A stretch of DNA of 64,000 bases from Euglena gracilis (GCA_039621445.1 CP154955.1:3082017-3146016); one strand, 5' to 3'; shown: positions 31,696 through 43,850, counted from the stretch's first letter. A program made the numbers and translations. The notes: a model not told the origin generated them from the letters alone.

Positions 31696-31792
31696 CTTGT
31701 CGTTCGGGCCTGGACGTGGTCCCGGACAGCGAGGTAGGTCTTCAGCAAAGGGACCAGGGGAAGGACGGTGCTGAAGTTCCCATGCGTGGTCT
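31696..31792 (-). CDS. internal exon, unidentified helical protein
   Basis: Minus strand, acceptor CCCCCAG. After two bases: TTHGNFSTVLPLVPLLKTYL and AVRDHVQARTT. The 5' phase joins exactly to the exon at 32,529 (...LLLVLAE-TTHGN). The donor is uncertain (GTTCTA at 31,690-31,695 chosen; a GCAAGA donor nine bases on is another option), and neither gives the phase needed for the exon at 31,154. Confidence 0.65.
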
Positions 31793-32528
31793 CTGGGGGG
31801 GAGGGGAAGAAAAGCGTCCCATTATGCGAAATAGGGGAAAGCAACGCAGAGGTCCAGCTGAGCCTGCAACGTGCTTTCCAATATGGTACATATGCGAAAC
31901 ATGTCGTTTCGTCAGCTGGAAAATAGTTTGACTTGGCGTGAACAGCCACGTCAACGTTGATTTGCGTGGGGGTACAACCAAATGCATGCTGTTTTGAATG
32001 TAAGCTGCCAAGAGTTTAAGCGTTTATCACGGAGAGTCTCTCTCAGGAGAGTTTGGTCAAATGCGCAAGGTGAGATTTGTCCCATTTTTTTTCTAAAATG
32101 CTGGGTCTGCTTTTGTGGCAGCGATCTCAACATGATGTTCAGGGGCTCAACCTTGGTCAAAAATGCACAGGGAAAACGAAGTAAACACTCAAAATGCAAG
32201 CGAAAAATAAAGACAGCAAAATATCTAAGAAAATCTAACAAAATTTCAAAAATGGCGAGGAAAATTCTCTGGACAAAAAGTTGTAGGAGTGGAGTAGAGT
32301 TTTGAGTTTTCCAACCCCAATACTCATGAGCAGAAAATCCCTAAGTACTAATACTAAAAATGTAAATACATGGAGAATAGAAAAATCATCTGGTCTTCAA
32401 TTGGCTCCTGAGAAATACGCTGTCTGGGAAGAAAAAAATGTGAAAAGCTCTCCTACAGAAAGAAGACGTTCCCCTCGACAGTGTTCTTGCTCAGAGCCGC
32501 ACGTGCGTGAGATGCACGTGACAGGGAC

Positions 32529-32610
32529 CTGCCAGGACCAGCAACAGGATGTCGTGGAAGACAGGGTCGCAATAGCCGTACGGGACGCTGATGTTGGCGT
32601 TGCTGAAGAC
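32529..32610 (-). CDS. internal exon, unidentified helical protein
   Basis: Minus strand, acceptor CTTCCAG, donor GTCCCT; 27 codons plus one base, VFSNANISVPYGYCDPVFHD then ILLLVLA. Phases agree with both neighbours. Confidence 0.75.
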
Positions 32611-33032
32611 CTGGAAGGACAAGAGCAGAGTGAACACACAGAGAGAGTAAAGCAATTTTCAACTTTACGGAAACCATATCGACGAGAATAGCTGTTAAAC
32701 CTGGCTTTGACTTCGAGGTGATTAAAGCCGAAATCTCCCCGACCATGCCCTTGCTCTCTTCTTACTTTGGTAGTCACTTCTGTGGTGGTTACTTCTTACT
32801 TTGAGAAAGCCATTCGGTCAAATCAGTCAGTTTTTGAAAACCATTCCCCACTTCCCCCCCTACCGGGATCCTGGGTCACTTCAGCCACTCGATCCAAAAC
32901 AATGCATTCGGTCAATTATTCAAAAAAAAATCCGTCGTCTCTTGACTGGGTCCAGAGCAAAAAACTGTAAGTCAGCCACTTTCAGATTCAGGGGAGGAAT
33001 AGCAAACCGATCACCCCCAGGACCGCAAAGAC

Positions 33033-33092
33033 CTGAAGCAAATTGTTGGTGTTGGCAAAAAAAATGCTCCCCGCCAAAGCTAACAGCAGAAT
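33033..33092 (-). CDS. internal exon, unidentified helical protein
   Basis: Minus strand, 60 bp, exactly 20 codons: ILLLALAGSIFFANTNNLLQ. Acceptor GACGTGCAG, donor GTCTTT (non-consensus). Hydrophobic. Separated from the exon at 33,169 by a 76-bp intron, with phase 0 on both sides. Confidence 0.7.
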
Positions 33093-33168
33093 CTGCACGT
33101 CACGAAAGCTTCTGTCGAACGACCGTAGTTATGGGGACAGTAACCAATGCAAGCGAGGTGCCAGATAC

Positions 33169-33210
33169 CGCCTTCCAATCCCGCTCGATGCACTTTGTCT
33201 GCTCATCCAG
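33169..33210 (-). CDS. 14-codon internal exon, unidentified helical protein
   Basis: Minus strand, acceptor GTCACAG, donor GTATCT, 42 bp: LDEQTKCIERDWKA. Phase 0 on both sides, fitting the exons at 33,486 and 33,092. Confidence 0.68.
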
Positions 33211-33485
33211 CTGTGACATAGAACATGGAAGTTTCCGGACCAGGAGGAAAATATGCTTTCTTGCTGTCTTGCACACCCAGTCTGGTCCACAAAAAAAATG
33301 GAAACAGAAAAAATGTTTGAAAGAACATCTAAAATCAAACACTAATAATATGCAAAACTGAACAAAAACAGTGACTCAAATGGTTTGGTCACAGGAGCAA
33401 GGAGTGACCTGTAGAACAAGCGCATGCCCAACTTCGTGTCGGAGAAAAATAACAGTTTCAGAGGCACAATGGATGGGCGGCACAC

Positions 33486-33553
33486 CAGGATGTGCAACGT
33501 GAATCGGTCCGCATTCTTTTGCATCGGGCTGGTGATGGTCAGATGCATTGGCC
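33486..33553 (-). CDS. internal exon, unidentified helical protein
   Basis: Minus strand, acceptor CCCCCAG, donor GTGTGCC (33,479-33,485). Two bases and 22 codons: PMHLTITSPMQKNADRFTLH then IL. The acceptor tract is part of a C-run repeat. Confidence 0.72.
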
Positions 33554-34907
33554 CTGGGGGGGGGGGGGCGAATGTGGGGGTTCCTCCGCACATTTGTGAC
33601 CAATGCCCCTGACAAGTGACGCTATTCTCTGCTGCAGCCATAAAAAACTTTCTTTCAATCTTGGAACTTGGGGATTTGAATTGAACCCCCTGTGGGTGCT
33701 GATGCCCTGTAGCAAACGAAATTTTTGGTTCCCCAGGGAGACCCGGTCCAAATCCAGTCAGCCACCCACTCCGCCCTTCCGGGGGGGGGGGGGGGTCCGC
33801 CAATGACGAGCGTTTCCCACTTGGTGTTTCATCTGCCACACGTCGAGGACTGCTCTTTATTGCATTCACAAACTAAGTGTGGCAGGGAGTCGTCGTTTCT
33901 CCCAAAACCACCTTGGAAGCAAAACTTTGCAGATGAAAATACATTTCGTCTGCAATTTCTGTCAAAACTTTCACCCCCCCCCCGCTTGCCCAACGACCGG
34001 GTTCCTACAACCCCCGACCAACCGGGGGGTCGTAATTTTAGGGGTGGTCATGGGGTGTGGCAAGGGGGTAGGAAAGAAAGTGCCCTACGCCTATGCGAGG
34101 AACTATTACCTGACAGCTCACCTGACATCTGACCAGCCCAGGGACGGTCAGTATCTGACCATCAGAACCGGCACAGGGACAACGTTCTATCATGAAAAAT
34201 TGGTGAGTGCCAGGAACCCCGACAATTTCTTCCGGGGGGGGGGGGAGGGGCTCGAAAAACGAAAACGCGACGCAACAAGAGCACAAAAATATGTGCAAAA
34301 AAAACCTGCAAAAAAAAGGAAGTTGTATGCAAATTCTCCCCAGGACATGCACTGCCTTCTGCAGAGGGCTGAGAAAAAGTTCCTCCTCCTCAGGCGAATC
34401 TTTTTCATTAGATAATAATCATTTGCATTTTTCCACCAAAAAAAAGTTACAAATTAGCAAAAAAAAATGAATATACTGCACAAAAAAAGCAAATGGGCAA
34501 AAAGATGCAAAATACCAACATTTTGACAGATATTTTGATGGATATTTTTGGTTAAATTTTGGGAACATGTTGATTCAAACAAACGCCATTTGTTGGCCAA
34601 GAATCCAAAAAAAAAATGACAAACACAACAAAAATTTTTGGTCCCAGGGGGCCAAAATTGCCTAAAATTGTAATTTTTTGAGCCCTAAAACTTCCAGCAA
34701 TAAGAGATTGCCAGAAAAAAAACACAAAAAAACCACACAAATTTTGCGAAAATCGGAAAAAATAAAAAACTTTAAAAATGAAAAACCATTAAAAAGGGAA
34801 AAAACCGCATTTGCACCCACCTGTTTCCCAGGCATGACAATTGTCTGGAGGTGTGCATGAGTACTTGCAAATCTGGTGGCATAGAACGCCGTTGCCCCTG
34901 AAGAATG

Positions 34908-35196
34908 CAGGGGTTTTTTAAGACCGGGGGGGAGGGGGGGTCACCCCCCACCCACCCACCCCCTTGGGGGGGCCCCCCCGGGGGGGGGTCCCGGGGGACC
35001 CACAAAAAAATGGCCGAAAAATCGCGAAAAGTGCTAAAAATAGAATTTTTTCGGGCGCCTGCGGCGCCGAAAAGTCTATCCCACCCCCCCCCCTCCGGGG
35101 GGACCCCCCCGGGGGGGGGGGGGGGGCGCTCGGCCGGACCCACCCACCCAACCCCCCCCTCCCCCCCCCGGGGGTCCAAACTTAAAAAAATCCCTG
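34908..35196. mobile_element. mini-element, 289 bp, exact 8-bp TSD
   Basis: Ends CAGGGGTTTTTTAAGACC and (inverted) CAGGGATTTTTTTAAGTTTG. GAAGAATG on both sides (34,900-34,907 and 35,197-35,204). Five C(n)G(n) runs and one GGCGCCTGCGGCGCC stem. No coding. Confidence 0.88.
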
Positions 35197-35369
35197 GAAG
35201 AATGCCATTTTTAGCCATTTTTGTCCATTTTTAACCACCTTTTTCAAAGATTTTCCAAACTTTACACCGAAAATTATTTTGTTCCTGTCTCGCTGGGCTG
35301 GCCCTGTTACCCCAGGGGTAGGATCATCCGGCTCAATAAAAACCCTGCCTGTGAGGTCAACTTTGGCAG

Positions 35370-35490
35370 CAAACCACACACACGCACACAACACAACACA
35401 ACACAACACAACACACACACGGCACAAAACACATACACACACACACACAACACAACACAACATAACACAAAACACACACGCACACACAAA
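35370..35490. repeat. (CA)n / (ACACA)n microsatellite
   Basis: Begins about 45 bp downstream (minus sense) of the donor of the exon at 35,536, with ACACAACACA pentamers like those at 8.52 kb. Confidence 0.92.
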
Positions 35491-35535
35491 TCCTTGAACC
35501 AAAACCAAAGCGTCCTCGCAGCACCCACACACCAC

Positions 35536-35647
35536 CCAGCAGCAGGTCCAGCGCGGGGCTCTGGACCATCACGAACTGGCCCGGGCTGTGGCTGACCCGC
35601 ACCCCGGACACCACCACCCGCAGCACATCGTTCTCCACGCTCTTCAC
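35536..35647 (-). CDS. internal exon, unidentified protein
   Basis: Minus strand, acceptor GCTTAG, donor GTGGTG; 37 codons plus one base: VKSVENDVLRVVVSGVRVSH then SPGQFVMVQSPALDLLL. Joins in phase to the exon at 33,486. 'PGQFVxxxxPALxL' looks like the FAD-binding start of ferric reductases/NADPH oxidases, but the exons that follow lack the expected HPFT and NAD-binding motifs, so I do not assign that family. Confidence 0.7.
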
Positions 35648-36239
35648 CTAAGCCATGAGGAACTTTACATTATTGAAGCAATTTTTGAAGCAGGAATCGA
35701 AAAATCGCCGGAGAAAAACACACACACAAACACCAAAAAAAACGTGTTTGCGCCCCCCCCCCCCGGCCAGCCAATTGAATCACTTTCCTGCCCCTTGAAG
35801 AAAACGCATTTGGCGACCAATTGAATGTATGCCCAACGTCAAGCATGTGAAATACATAATGATAGGCACACGTGAGCACCCAATGCACCACCTGCCCCCC
35901 AAAATATCGCCTGACAGGGGCAGGGCCCGGATCAAATCAGTTTCCCGAGATTGCATGACTTGCACGACCAGTTCTGATCAGGAATGCCGGTTGGGGGAGT
36001 TTGACACCGGAGGTTTCAGACCATGTTTTTGCCACTGGCAAGCTGACAACAAGCGACAACAACAGTATTGTTCCTCTGGGGCCAGGAGGGGAAGGAAAAC
36101 TTGGACGGGGTCCTCCTATGACTCCTATGACGAAGTCCGATTGTTGTTGTTTTTTTCTTTCACCGATGCACCGATTCCCATTTTTTTCCCTGTTTGGGTC
36201 AGCATGAGGATTTGATTTGGGCTTGGAAGGGTCACGGTA

Positions 36240-36360
36240 CAATTCAGGCCAAAATTTTGGTTTCAGTTATAATAGGCCAGATTTTGGCCAAAATTTAGGC
36301 CGAATATCTGTTAATTTTACCTTATTCCAAAACGTCAACCCTAACCTTAACCCACCCTCC
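36240..36360. repeat. AATTTTGGCC inverted text with CCTAACCTTAACCC
   Basis: GCCAAAATTTTGGTTTCAG, GATTTTGGCCAAAATTTAGG and CCCTAACCTTAACCC, as at 26.4 kb. No gene. Confidence 0.5.
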
Positions 36361-37439
36361 CCCTCCCCTCTCTGAAAACGACTCCCCAAAACCCACCATG
36401 GCACAAAGGGAATGCGCAAAGGAAATTCTTTCGGCGCCAAAGGAAACTTTTGACCGAAGAAATCGGCGTCCGGAGACCTAAATTGAAGCCCCTAAAATGC
36501 CCTATTCAATGGTATTTTGGTTTCCTCGCAACTCCCCGCCATACAAGTCGATTTATGGCCCAGAACACACCGAAAACAGCCCAAAGTGAAAGAAAAAAAC
36601 AGAAATGTGCCAAAATTGACTGAAAAATGGCCGTAATGGGCTACACGAAGAGTTGGGGGGAAAGCAAAGCATGGTTGGATTGGGCATTCAAAGGGCTTCA
36701 TTTTTGGTTGCTGGACATTTCCTTTGATTTGCTTCATTGTCGAGATATTTTGAAAAAAAAATGATTTACCCCCCCAAAAAACGGCACAAAAAAAGGCCCC
36801 CAAAAAACACCCCAAAATGGCCGTTTTGGACCACAAAAGCGCGCCAGAACACGTCGGCGGCCAAAACGGCGAATGGGGGGCGATAGAAGGCCTCCAGGGG
36901 TGCATTTGGATTTTGCTAGTGACACGTTTCCGGAAATAATGGACGTTCTCTCGAGGTATTTTTCGAAAAATCGATTTGTTTTACCGAAAATCTCACCTCG
37001 GCAAAATAGTGGAGTCGAAACTGGGGGGGGGGGGTTGGCGAATCCTACCCAGTTTGGACGCCTTTGCAGCTGAATAACTCGGGCCGCCAAACGGAGGGAT
37101 TCAGCAACTCGGGATCCAATCACTTGCGATTGAAAAGAAAAAATTCTCAGAACCGGGCTGGGTCATGGTGATAATCCGCGGGGTCTACCCCCTTTTTCCC
37201 TGGTGGTGAGCTTCGCTCTTGCTCTAAAGAGATATAAGAGCGTAGCCACCCCCCCCATAAAATGGTCGATTCAGGGCAAAACAATCCAGACGATCCAACC
37301 CCCCTCCCCCCTTTGCAGAGTCTCCACACAATTGGGAAGGCCTGGTGGGGGGGGTTCGGACCCCCCCCTCCTGCCACCAGGATGGGGGTGGGGGGTTGAC
37401 CCTCCCCACCACCCATAGGGTTGCGGGGATTGCCTTACA

Positions 37440-37640
37440 GCCCTGCCCGTGGGCGACAATCACCGGGGGGGGTGGGGGAATGCAATGTGGACCCTCGAAA
37501 AACGCGACACAAAAAAAACCACACACACATCTCAAAAAGAAACCCAAAAACGCAAAAAAAAGTTGCACGCTAAATCCCACAAATTGCATGCTAAATCCTT
37601 CAGGAGCTCCACCGGGATGCACACTTTCTGCTGAAGAGGA
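37440..37640. repeat. dispersed repeat with AACGCGACRCAA and GCATGCTAAATC
   Basis: Same order of words as at 34,215-34,390 (G-run, CTCGAAAAACG, CGCGACGCAA, A-rich, GTATGCAAATTCTCC, CTTTCTGC or CTTCTGCAG) and partly at 54,165-54,310. A further family whose ends I could not define. Confidence 0.5.
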
Positions 37641-37649
37641 CCGGCAAAT

Positions 37650-39325
37650 TTCGCCTCCACTATTGATTTAATTGATTTTTTTTTCATTTTGATTTTCAGC
37701 TGTTTTGAGGTGAAATCTCCATCTGGTCAAGTTTTCTTCAAAATGGTGTGGAGGAAACCATCAGGGATCTAAAAAAAAAAAATCCCTAAAAGCCCCTGAA
37801 GCCCCTGAAACCCTCCACTCCGAGTCTCAGCCCAAAAAAAGCTACATCTCCAAGTATTAGCCAAAAAAATGGCTGTAAAAAATGCCCTTTAGGGAAGGAG
37901 AACTTTTGTCACAAATCGCACTCGCTTTTCAAAGCTTAGACCACTGAGCCTTGACTTATGCTCCCCCTGTTTGCCACTGATCCATGGAAGTGCATTATTG
38001 ACTTTCCAAACAGCAAAGCTTCAAATTAAAAGTCCCCCCGGCTGAGATTTTAGAACCAATCCGTTTCATGGAAGGTGTGATCGATTCAAGACAGCATTCC
38101 ATCGCCACTCATCGAAGAACGTTTGACGAAGGCAGCAGATCCTGCACACATAGTTGGCTAAATCCTTGCAAAATTCTGCAAAAATTACCATTTTTTTTGA
38201 AAGTCACAATAAATGGCACCGACTTGCATAATGTAAACCTCAAATAACCCTGCAAATAATGCCCTCCAACTCTTTTCCCCACCCTTGGGGTCCAACTTCA
38301 AACAAAAAAAATAATACCCTACGCCCAATTTTGGACCGGCGACCTCGATTTTTGCCTGAAAAAAAATGTTTCAAAATCAGAATTCACGACAATGAATGAT
38401 TAAAAAAATGTTTTTTGTGGACCATCTGTCCTCCAAACATGCCAATTTTCGCGAAAAGGTGCAATGACCAAAAAACGGTGGTTTTGGGTGTTATTTTTGG
38501 GTCTTATGGATTTTCGAAAGATTTCGAAAATTTATAAATAGTAATGCCCCCCCCCTCGGGCAGGGACTTCGGGCAAATAAATAATTCCCTGGGGGTTATA
38601 TTTGGGAGGGTGTTTAAGCAGCAGGTGTCAGCACAGCACATCGCACATGTACCCAGCATGTTTTTGGAAACCTTCTGGATGTCTCGTCAACTTGGGATGT
38701 TGGTGGAACAATTTTTGGGGAAGGTGAGACCCAACCCTATACAATGACACATACATTGACTTGAGGGAAAAAAACGTTTGTGCAAATGCTCAAAGGAACC
38801 TCTTGTGCAATGGCGCACAGGGACCACTTTTTGGGAACGGAAGGCTCCCGTAATAATATAACAGTTTTTTCACGGGCTCAACTGCCAAGGCCAAATTTGG
38901 GCAAAGGGGCGATCTTTAACCATATATTTAACTCTTAATGATCAAAATGTTGAAGTATTTGCCTATTTGCAGCAAATACATCATCTGAATGGACTCTATT
39001 CACAATTGCACAAGAGTTTCCTTTAAGCAATTGCGCAAAGGAGCATCGTTTGCTCCTTTATGCTGTTGTGCAAAGAAGCCAATTGCGCAATTACTACGTC
39101 CAAGGGGTCCTATGGTGCAATACCCTGACATGCTGTTTTGATCAACCCAGATATGCTATACAAATACCTGAACTTTGTCGGCGCTGCGATTCCACTCTCC
39201 TCCTTCCCCACTGTTAAAGCCTCAAAAGATGAAATCGATTTTAGGACCCGCGCAAATGCACCATTCGAATTGTTGCTTTGCGCATTTGCACAAAGGACTT
39301 TTTCACGAAGGAACGTGAAAAAGCT
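37650..39325. other. long stretch without recognised gene
   Basis: AT-richer and low in C/G runs. From 38,760 on it has many TTGCGCAA or TTGCACAA palindromes. Between 38,545 and 38,610 a family F-like C/G repeat (ATAATTCCCTGGGGG). I see no exon with coding bias. Confidence 0.5.
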
Positions 39326-39330
39326 TACAT

Positions 39331-39442
39331 CTGAGATCTGCCGCCTCAGCTGGAGGGAGATCCCTCCGCTCCGCGATCCCCTTCAGAGCAGCTGGGAGGG
39401 TTCCACATCCGGCCCCCTTGACAATGCCGTCCCGCCGCACAC
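39331..39442 (-). CDS. possible exon, unidentified
   Basis: GC-rich island in AT-rich DNA. Minus-strand frame: VRRDGIVKGAGCGTLPAALK then GIAERRDLPPAEAADLR, ending at donor GTAAGC. The acceptor CCGAG is weak. The plus strand is also open, so this is tentative. Confidence 0.4.
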
Positions 39443-39449
39443 CTCGGAG

Positions 39450-40330
39450 ATCATCCCCGGTCAGAGCCGCACCGCAGCGTGGGCGGCCAAATGCACTTGG
39501 GGGTGCCCCGTGGGGAACGGACTCGCTGCGTGAGAAGAGTGGTACGGGGGGGGGACAGGAGTCAAGTTCGCCCTAACTTGCCACTCTCCGTGTTTTGGGC
39601 CGTTGGGAAATGTTACACTTGGCCAGCCGAATTCTGGAACATGCAAACTTCTCCCTGGTCCCCAAGCCTGGCATTCAAAGGACCTGGGCCAGTGGGGGAT
39701 CATGATTTTTATGCGAATCCGGTGTTGCAATACAACGGCAATACAGCAACCCCCAAGGCATTTGCCTTGTTGCATGATAATACCACTGATGATAATAGCA
39801 TGATAATAGCACAGTTGCATGATAAAACCACTGGAGACCAAACACAAAGTTCTCACATTGAAAAACAGAGAAGAAGAAATTGCTGCACCTTACAAACCCG
39901 TTTACAAACACAAAAACAACGTTCAGCAAAAAAAATGTCACATTTGTGCCGCACACAAAGGGAACACATTCACTCAAAATAGTGAAACACCAGGAAAAAA
40001 AAACTGGGAATTAAGTTAAATCGGGAGACCAAATGTGCGAGGAGGCGGGAGCATTTACACCTTCAAACAGCAGGGAAGGTGCTTTATTGTTTCCCTTTGT
40101 TTATCAAGGGGTAGAAACGTCATCACTTACTTTCTGTTCACCTGAGCGAGCAAACAAGCGTCATCCCCTCCTCTGTGCTGTCCAATTTTTCGACTCCAAA
40201 ATGCCCCCCCCCCCATGCTGCTCTATTGGCCGCGGGCCAAAGGACTTGGGGATTCTATGTGATTTGTTTTGTGCCAGCTTGGCAGAGTCAGAAATGCCCG
40301 CCTTTTCAATGAGTACCCACAGTCATAAAA
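39450..40330. other. no gene recognised
   Basis: Mixed-composition DNA; a TGCATGATAATA repeat of 10-20 bp around 39,770-39,835. Nothing else supported. Confidence 0.4.
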
Positions 40331-40336
40331 CCTTGG

Positions 40337-40431
40337 CATGGTTCGATATGAGGGAAGGTGTGGAGGGTCCAATCCAGGGGGGGGGGGGGCACCCCCACCT
40401 AAACCCTGTGCACCCTCCCTATCAAAACCTG
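40337..40431. mobile_element. 95-bp mini-element, 7/8 TSD
   Basis: Ends CATGGTTCGATATGAGGG and (inverted) CAGGTTTTGATAGGGAGGG. Flanks AACCTTGG (40,329-40,336) and AACGTTGG (40,432-40,439). A short relative of the element at 29,663, with one C(n)G(n) centre. Confidence 0.7.
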
Positions 40432-41099
40432 AACGTTGGTCAAAAGGGAAAGAGATGCAAATAAAAATCTGTCTTCCTACAATGCAGATGTCTGTCCACA
40501 GGTGATGGGGGGTGTGGAAAAGTTTGGGGGGGAAAGGGACATGTGATGTCCGTTGCAGGATGCAGGTTGCACAGCTCAAAGTGCACTCTCCTTTAACTGG
40601 GGGGCGATGAATCATCAAAGGGGTTGTTTCAGTGAGTTTAATCACTGCCAGAGATAAGCACACACAAAGAACGAAACGGCGAAGTGGTGCCCTCCCTCAG
40701 TTTCGATGGATGGGGTAAAGTATTATGATCACCCCCCCCCGGGAAGCTGTCGTCTGACAGGCTGACAGATCGCTCAGTACCAGGGACCCTGACATTTTTT
40801 GAGGCAGGACCTGAAGTAATCCCAAAAGGACCCGGCAGTCTCTGGGGGGGGGGGGTCCCAGAGTAAATGGTTTCAGCGATATGCATGAAAGAGGAGGCCA
40901 ACTTTCAACAACCCCAGGTTGTCGAGCACAAGCCAGGAAACTTTATCTCGATTTTTACGGACAAAAAAAAAACTGAAATAAAATTGAAAAAATACATTCA
41001 CATGCGACAACAATCCGGTGGCATTGTTGAGGCCAAGTTTCGCCAAAATAAGTTTGGCTCCCCACCAGAAAGTGGCAGTGGGGGAGCTTCCCCCCACCA

Positions 41100-41900
41100 G
41101 GGCGCTTTTAACGACCCCCCGGCGTAGTCCAGCTCAGAGGCTGGAAAATTTGGGCTGGCTGGGAAAAAGCTGCTGGCTGACACCCCCCCCTCTAGGGGCC
41201 CCAGGCTGGGCTGCACCAAAGTGCAAAAAAGTGCAAAAATGTTCAAAAAATTACATTGCCAATTACCATGCCCCCTCCCCGAGCTATTCCCGTCCCCAGG
41301 ACCCTTTACTGCCCAATGGGAACAGCTCAGGGAGGGGAACAGCTGGGGGGGGGGGAGCTTGGTTCCTTGCAAAAGCTGTCAACATACGCTCAACCCGAAA
41401 GTCATTTTCTGTAAATACTCTTTACAAAATTGCGAAAATGTTGAGTTTTCCACGAGAGTCATTCAAGAAAAAATCCATAAACTTCCCAGTTTGGAAACAT
41501 GGAAAAAATACATCCAAACTGGGAAGTTTGGATGCATTTTTCCATGTTTCCGTCCAAAAAAGTGCCCCCCCCCCACCGAGCTGTTCCCATCCCCTCTATT
41601 GGAATAGATCGGGGGAGAGAATAGCTTGCGGACGGGGCATGGTATGCAAAAAAAAATTTGCCCCCAAATTTTTCCTGGCCAGCCCAAATCTGACCCATTT
41701 TTGCACATTTTCGACACATTTTTGCACCACCAAAAGCGAAAATCCGTTACTATCCAGCCGCCCGAAGGGTGGCTGGAAATAAATCTCGTTGAGGGGGGGT
41801 CCCGGGCTGGAAAAAGGCTGCTGGCTGGAAAAAGGCAACTGGCTGGCTGGACGCCCCCGGGGGTCAGATTTCCTTCAGCTACGCCCTGCCCCCCACCCAC
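41100..41900. repeat. family B and family J repeats
   Basis: GGGCTGGCTGGGAAAAAGCT, CTGCTGGCTGGAAAAAGG (family B) and CCGAGCTGTTCCCATCC with ATTGGAATAGATCGGG (family J), interleaved with a repeated AAACATGGAAAAAAT / TTTCCATGTTTCC inverted pair near 41,500-41,555. No exon seen. Confidence 0.6.
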
Positions 41901-42779
41901 CAAGACATCCGGGAAGGAAATTTTTTATTTTTTTACATAAAAAAATCGGCGCTCTGGGTAAAGAAGTATATAAAAAAAATACGGCAAGGGGTGGGGGGCA
42001 CCATCTGCACAGGGCTTCTCAGATTCCTATTCAGCCCTGCCGGCGCCGGAGAAAAACAATCGAGACACGCACCAACACCTTGGTCTTCACCGGTGTGCAA
42101 CGTGGGTCAGGGGAACAGGGGAGAGCAATGGAGGGACCCGGGCAGGTCTGTACAAGAAAGCCGGGTGGGGGGTCGACCCCCCACCACCAGGCGTGAAGCG
42201 TAATGAACTTATAATTTCCCCCAAAATAAAAAGTTCACAATAACGATTTACGCAATTCCTTCCGCGCGAAACTTTCCCCATGATTTTCACTGCACACACT
42301 TTTGACTTGTTCTGAAAGGTTTTTCTGAAACAAAGATTTTCCAACTCCCTGCTGCCAAAGCTTTGACAGTGGTCAGACCCCTCTCAACCCTCCCCCCCCC
42401 CCAACCCTTCGCCCGCCACCCATTCGGTTTCGGGGAGTCCTGTGCAGCTCCGGACGCGGGGCTGTGGGGCGCAGTGCGGGAGCACTGCCTCTACCAATAC
42501 TCAGGTGGGGTCGTATGGGCTGTACAGCGAGCGGGATGGGACAGACGGGGTAGGCCCTCCTCTAGCAGCAGGGTATTCAATGAGCAGGGGGGGGGGTCCC
42601 AGACCCCCCCCAGGAGGTGGAGGGGGGCGACCCGACCCGCCCCCCTGCCAGGGAAAACCTGGCGCAAAGCGCCGGAATTTCGGTGTCTCAAAAAGTGTCC
42701 AAAAATGAGTTTTCAGGCCATTTCTTTTGACAAACCTGGGAAAAACAGATGATAAAGCATCAGGAAAAGGGGGGCAATG

Positions 42780-42910
42780 CCAGTTCTGTCCAAAGGACAG
42801 AACCAGCTTCCCAGACACCGACAGAGCTGGTGTTACCCCCCCCCCCTTTAAACCGGCGTTTAGGGCCGCTGAATTCAGGACAGAACCAGCATCACCAACC
42901 TTCGGCCCAC
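42780..42910. repeat. family I hairpin repeat
   Basis: CAGTTCTGTCC ... GGACAGAACCAGC ... ACCGGCGTTTAGG ... GGACAGAACCAGC, related to 11,285. Confidence 0.55.
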
Positions 42911-43469
42911 TGAAAGAAAAAAAATGTCCTGGAAACGTACCGTTGACATGGGGGATGTGTCATCGACACGTTGTGTGTCTTATTTCACGTTTTTGAATGG
43001 GGTACGACATGCAGGGTTTTCGGGGGGGAGTACACAACAGTGCCACATGTGTGGCGGGGGGGGGGGGTTAGGAACGTCGTGGCAGGACGGGGGGTTCTGC
43101 TGATCAGGTGGGTGAACTGCTGTGGTTTGTGAGCTGTAGCCAATGCGGAGCAAACCAACAGCTCATAATGGCACTCGGTGTGTGATTGAGGTTTGAAAAT
43201 AGTTGATTGAGTCTTTGAATTCTGGCAATATTACTGTCACGCATTCTGTGTCTTGGGGGGCCCCACAATGCCAGCCAGAGAGAACCGGTCTTTAAGAAGA
43301 AAGCAAGCCGCGAAAAGGAGGATACTCCGGGCAGCGATGCATTGGACCGGGCCACAGAGAAGCGATCTATGCAGACGAGGCATGAACGGCCAACAGGGCT
43401 TCGATGCAGCTGGCAAGTCTGAGAGATGGGAGGTTGCTTTGGGTGTGTCCGCATCGACAGTCTCCTAAC

Positions 43470-43850
43470 CCCCCCCCCAAAATAAACCCCCCCCTGGCCG
43501 GTCCGAGCAAAAATCCATGAAATGGACCCCCAAAATAAGACCCCCCCTGCCGGCGCGAAGCGCCGGATTTTTGAAAAATGGGACATTTTGGGGGGGTAAA
43601 TCTGCCATTTTGGGACAGTTTTCACACAATTCAGCATATTTTCTCCTATTGGTCTGGCGCGAAGTGCCGAATTTTTCGAAAATTTGTATTTTGGGGTGCA
43701 TTTTTGGACATTTTGGGGTGTCGAAAATTTTTCCAGCAAAAATCCATAAAATGGACCCCCCCCATGAATAAGACCCCCCCTCGGGCTTTCCGAGCAACCG
43801 ATCCATGAAATGGACCCCCGGTCTTATTTTTTTGGGGGGGGGTTAGAGTG
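43470..43850. repeat. family G repeat (TCCATGAAATGGACCCC)
   Basis: Four copies of AAAATCCAT(G/A)AAATGGACCCCC and C-rich AAATAAGACCCCCC, with two GGCGCGAAG(C/T)GCC stems and TTTTGGGGTG text. Likely one composite mini-element. Confidence 0.65.

Noticed and set aside
33093-33168. Reading through this stretch as coding (VSGTSLALVTVPITTVV)
   Set aside because: The frame then stops; treating it as a 76-bp intron gives a phase-consistent chain with the neighbouring exons.
35536-35647. Assignment to an NADPH oxidase/ferric reductase
   Set aside because: Only the 'PGQFV..PAL' part fits; the following in-frame exons do not contain the expected flavin or nucleotide-binding motifs.
42440-42570. Exon similar to that at 12,293 because of the shared word CTGTACAGCGAGCGG
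   Set aside because: The word is a self-complementary core plus chance; frames around it do not align with the 12.3-kb peptide, and no splice sites fit.
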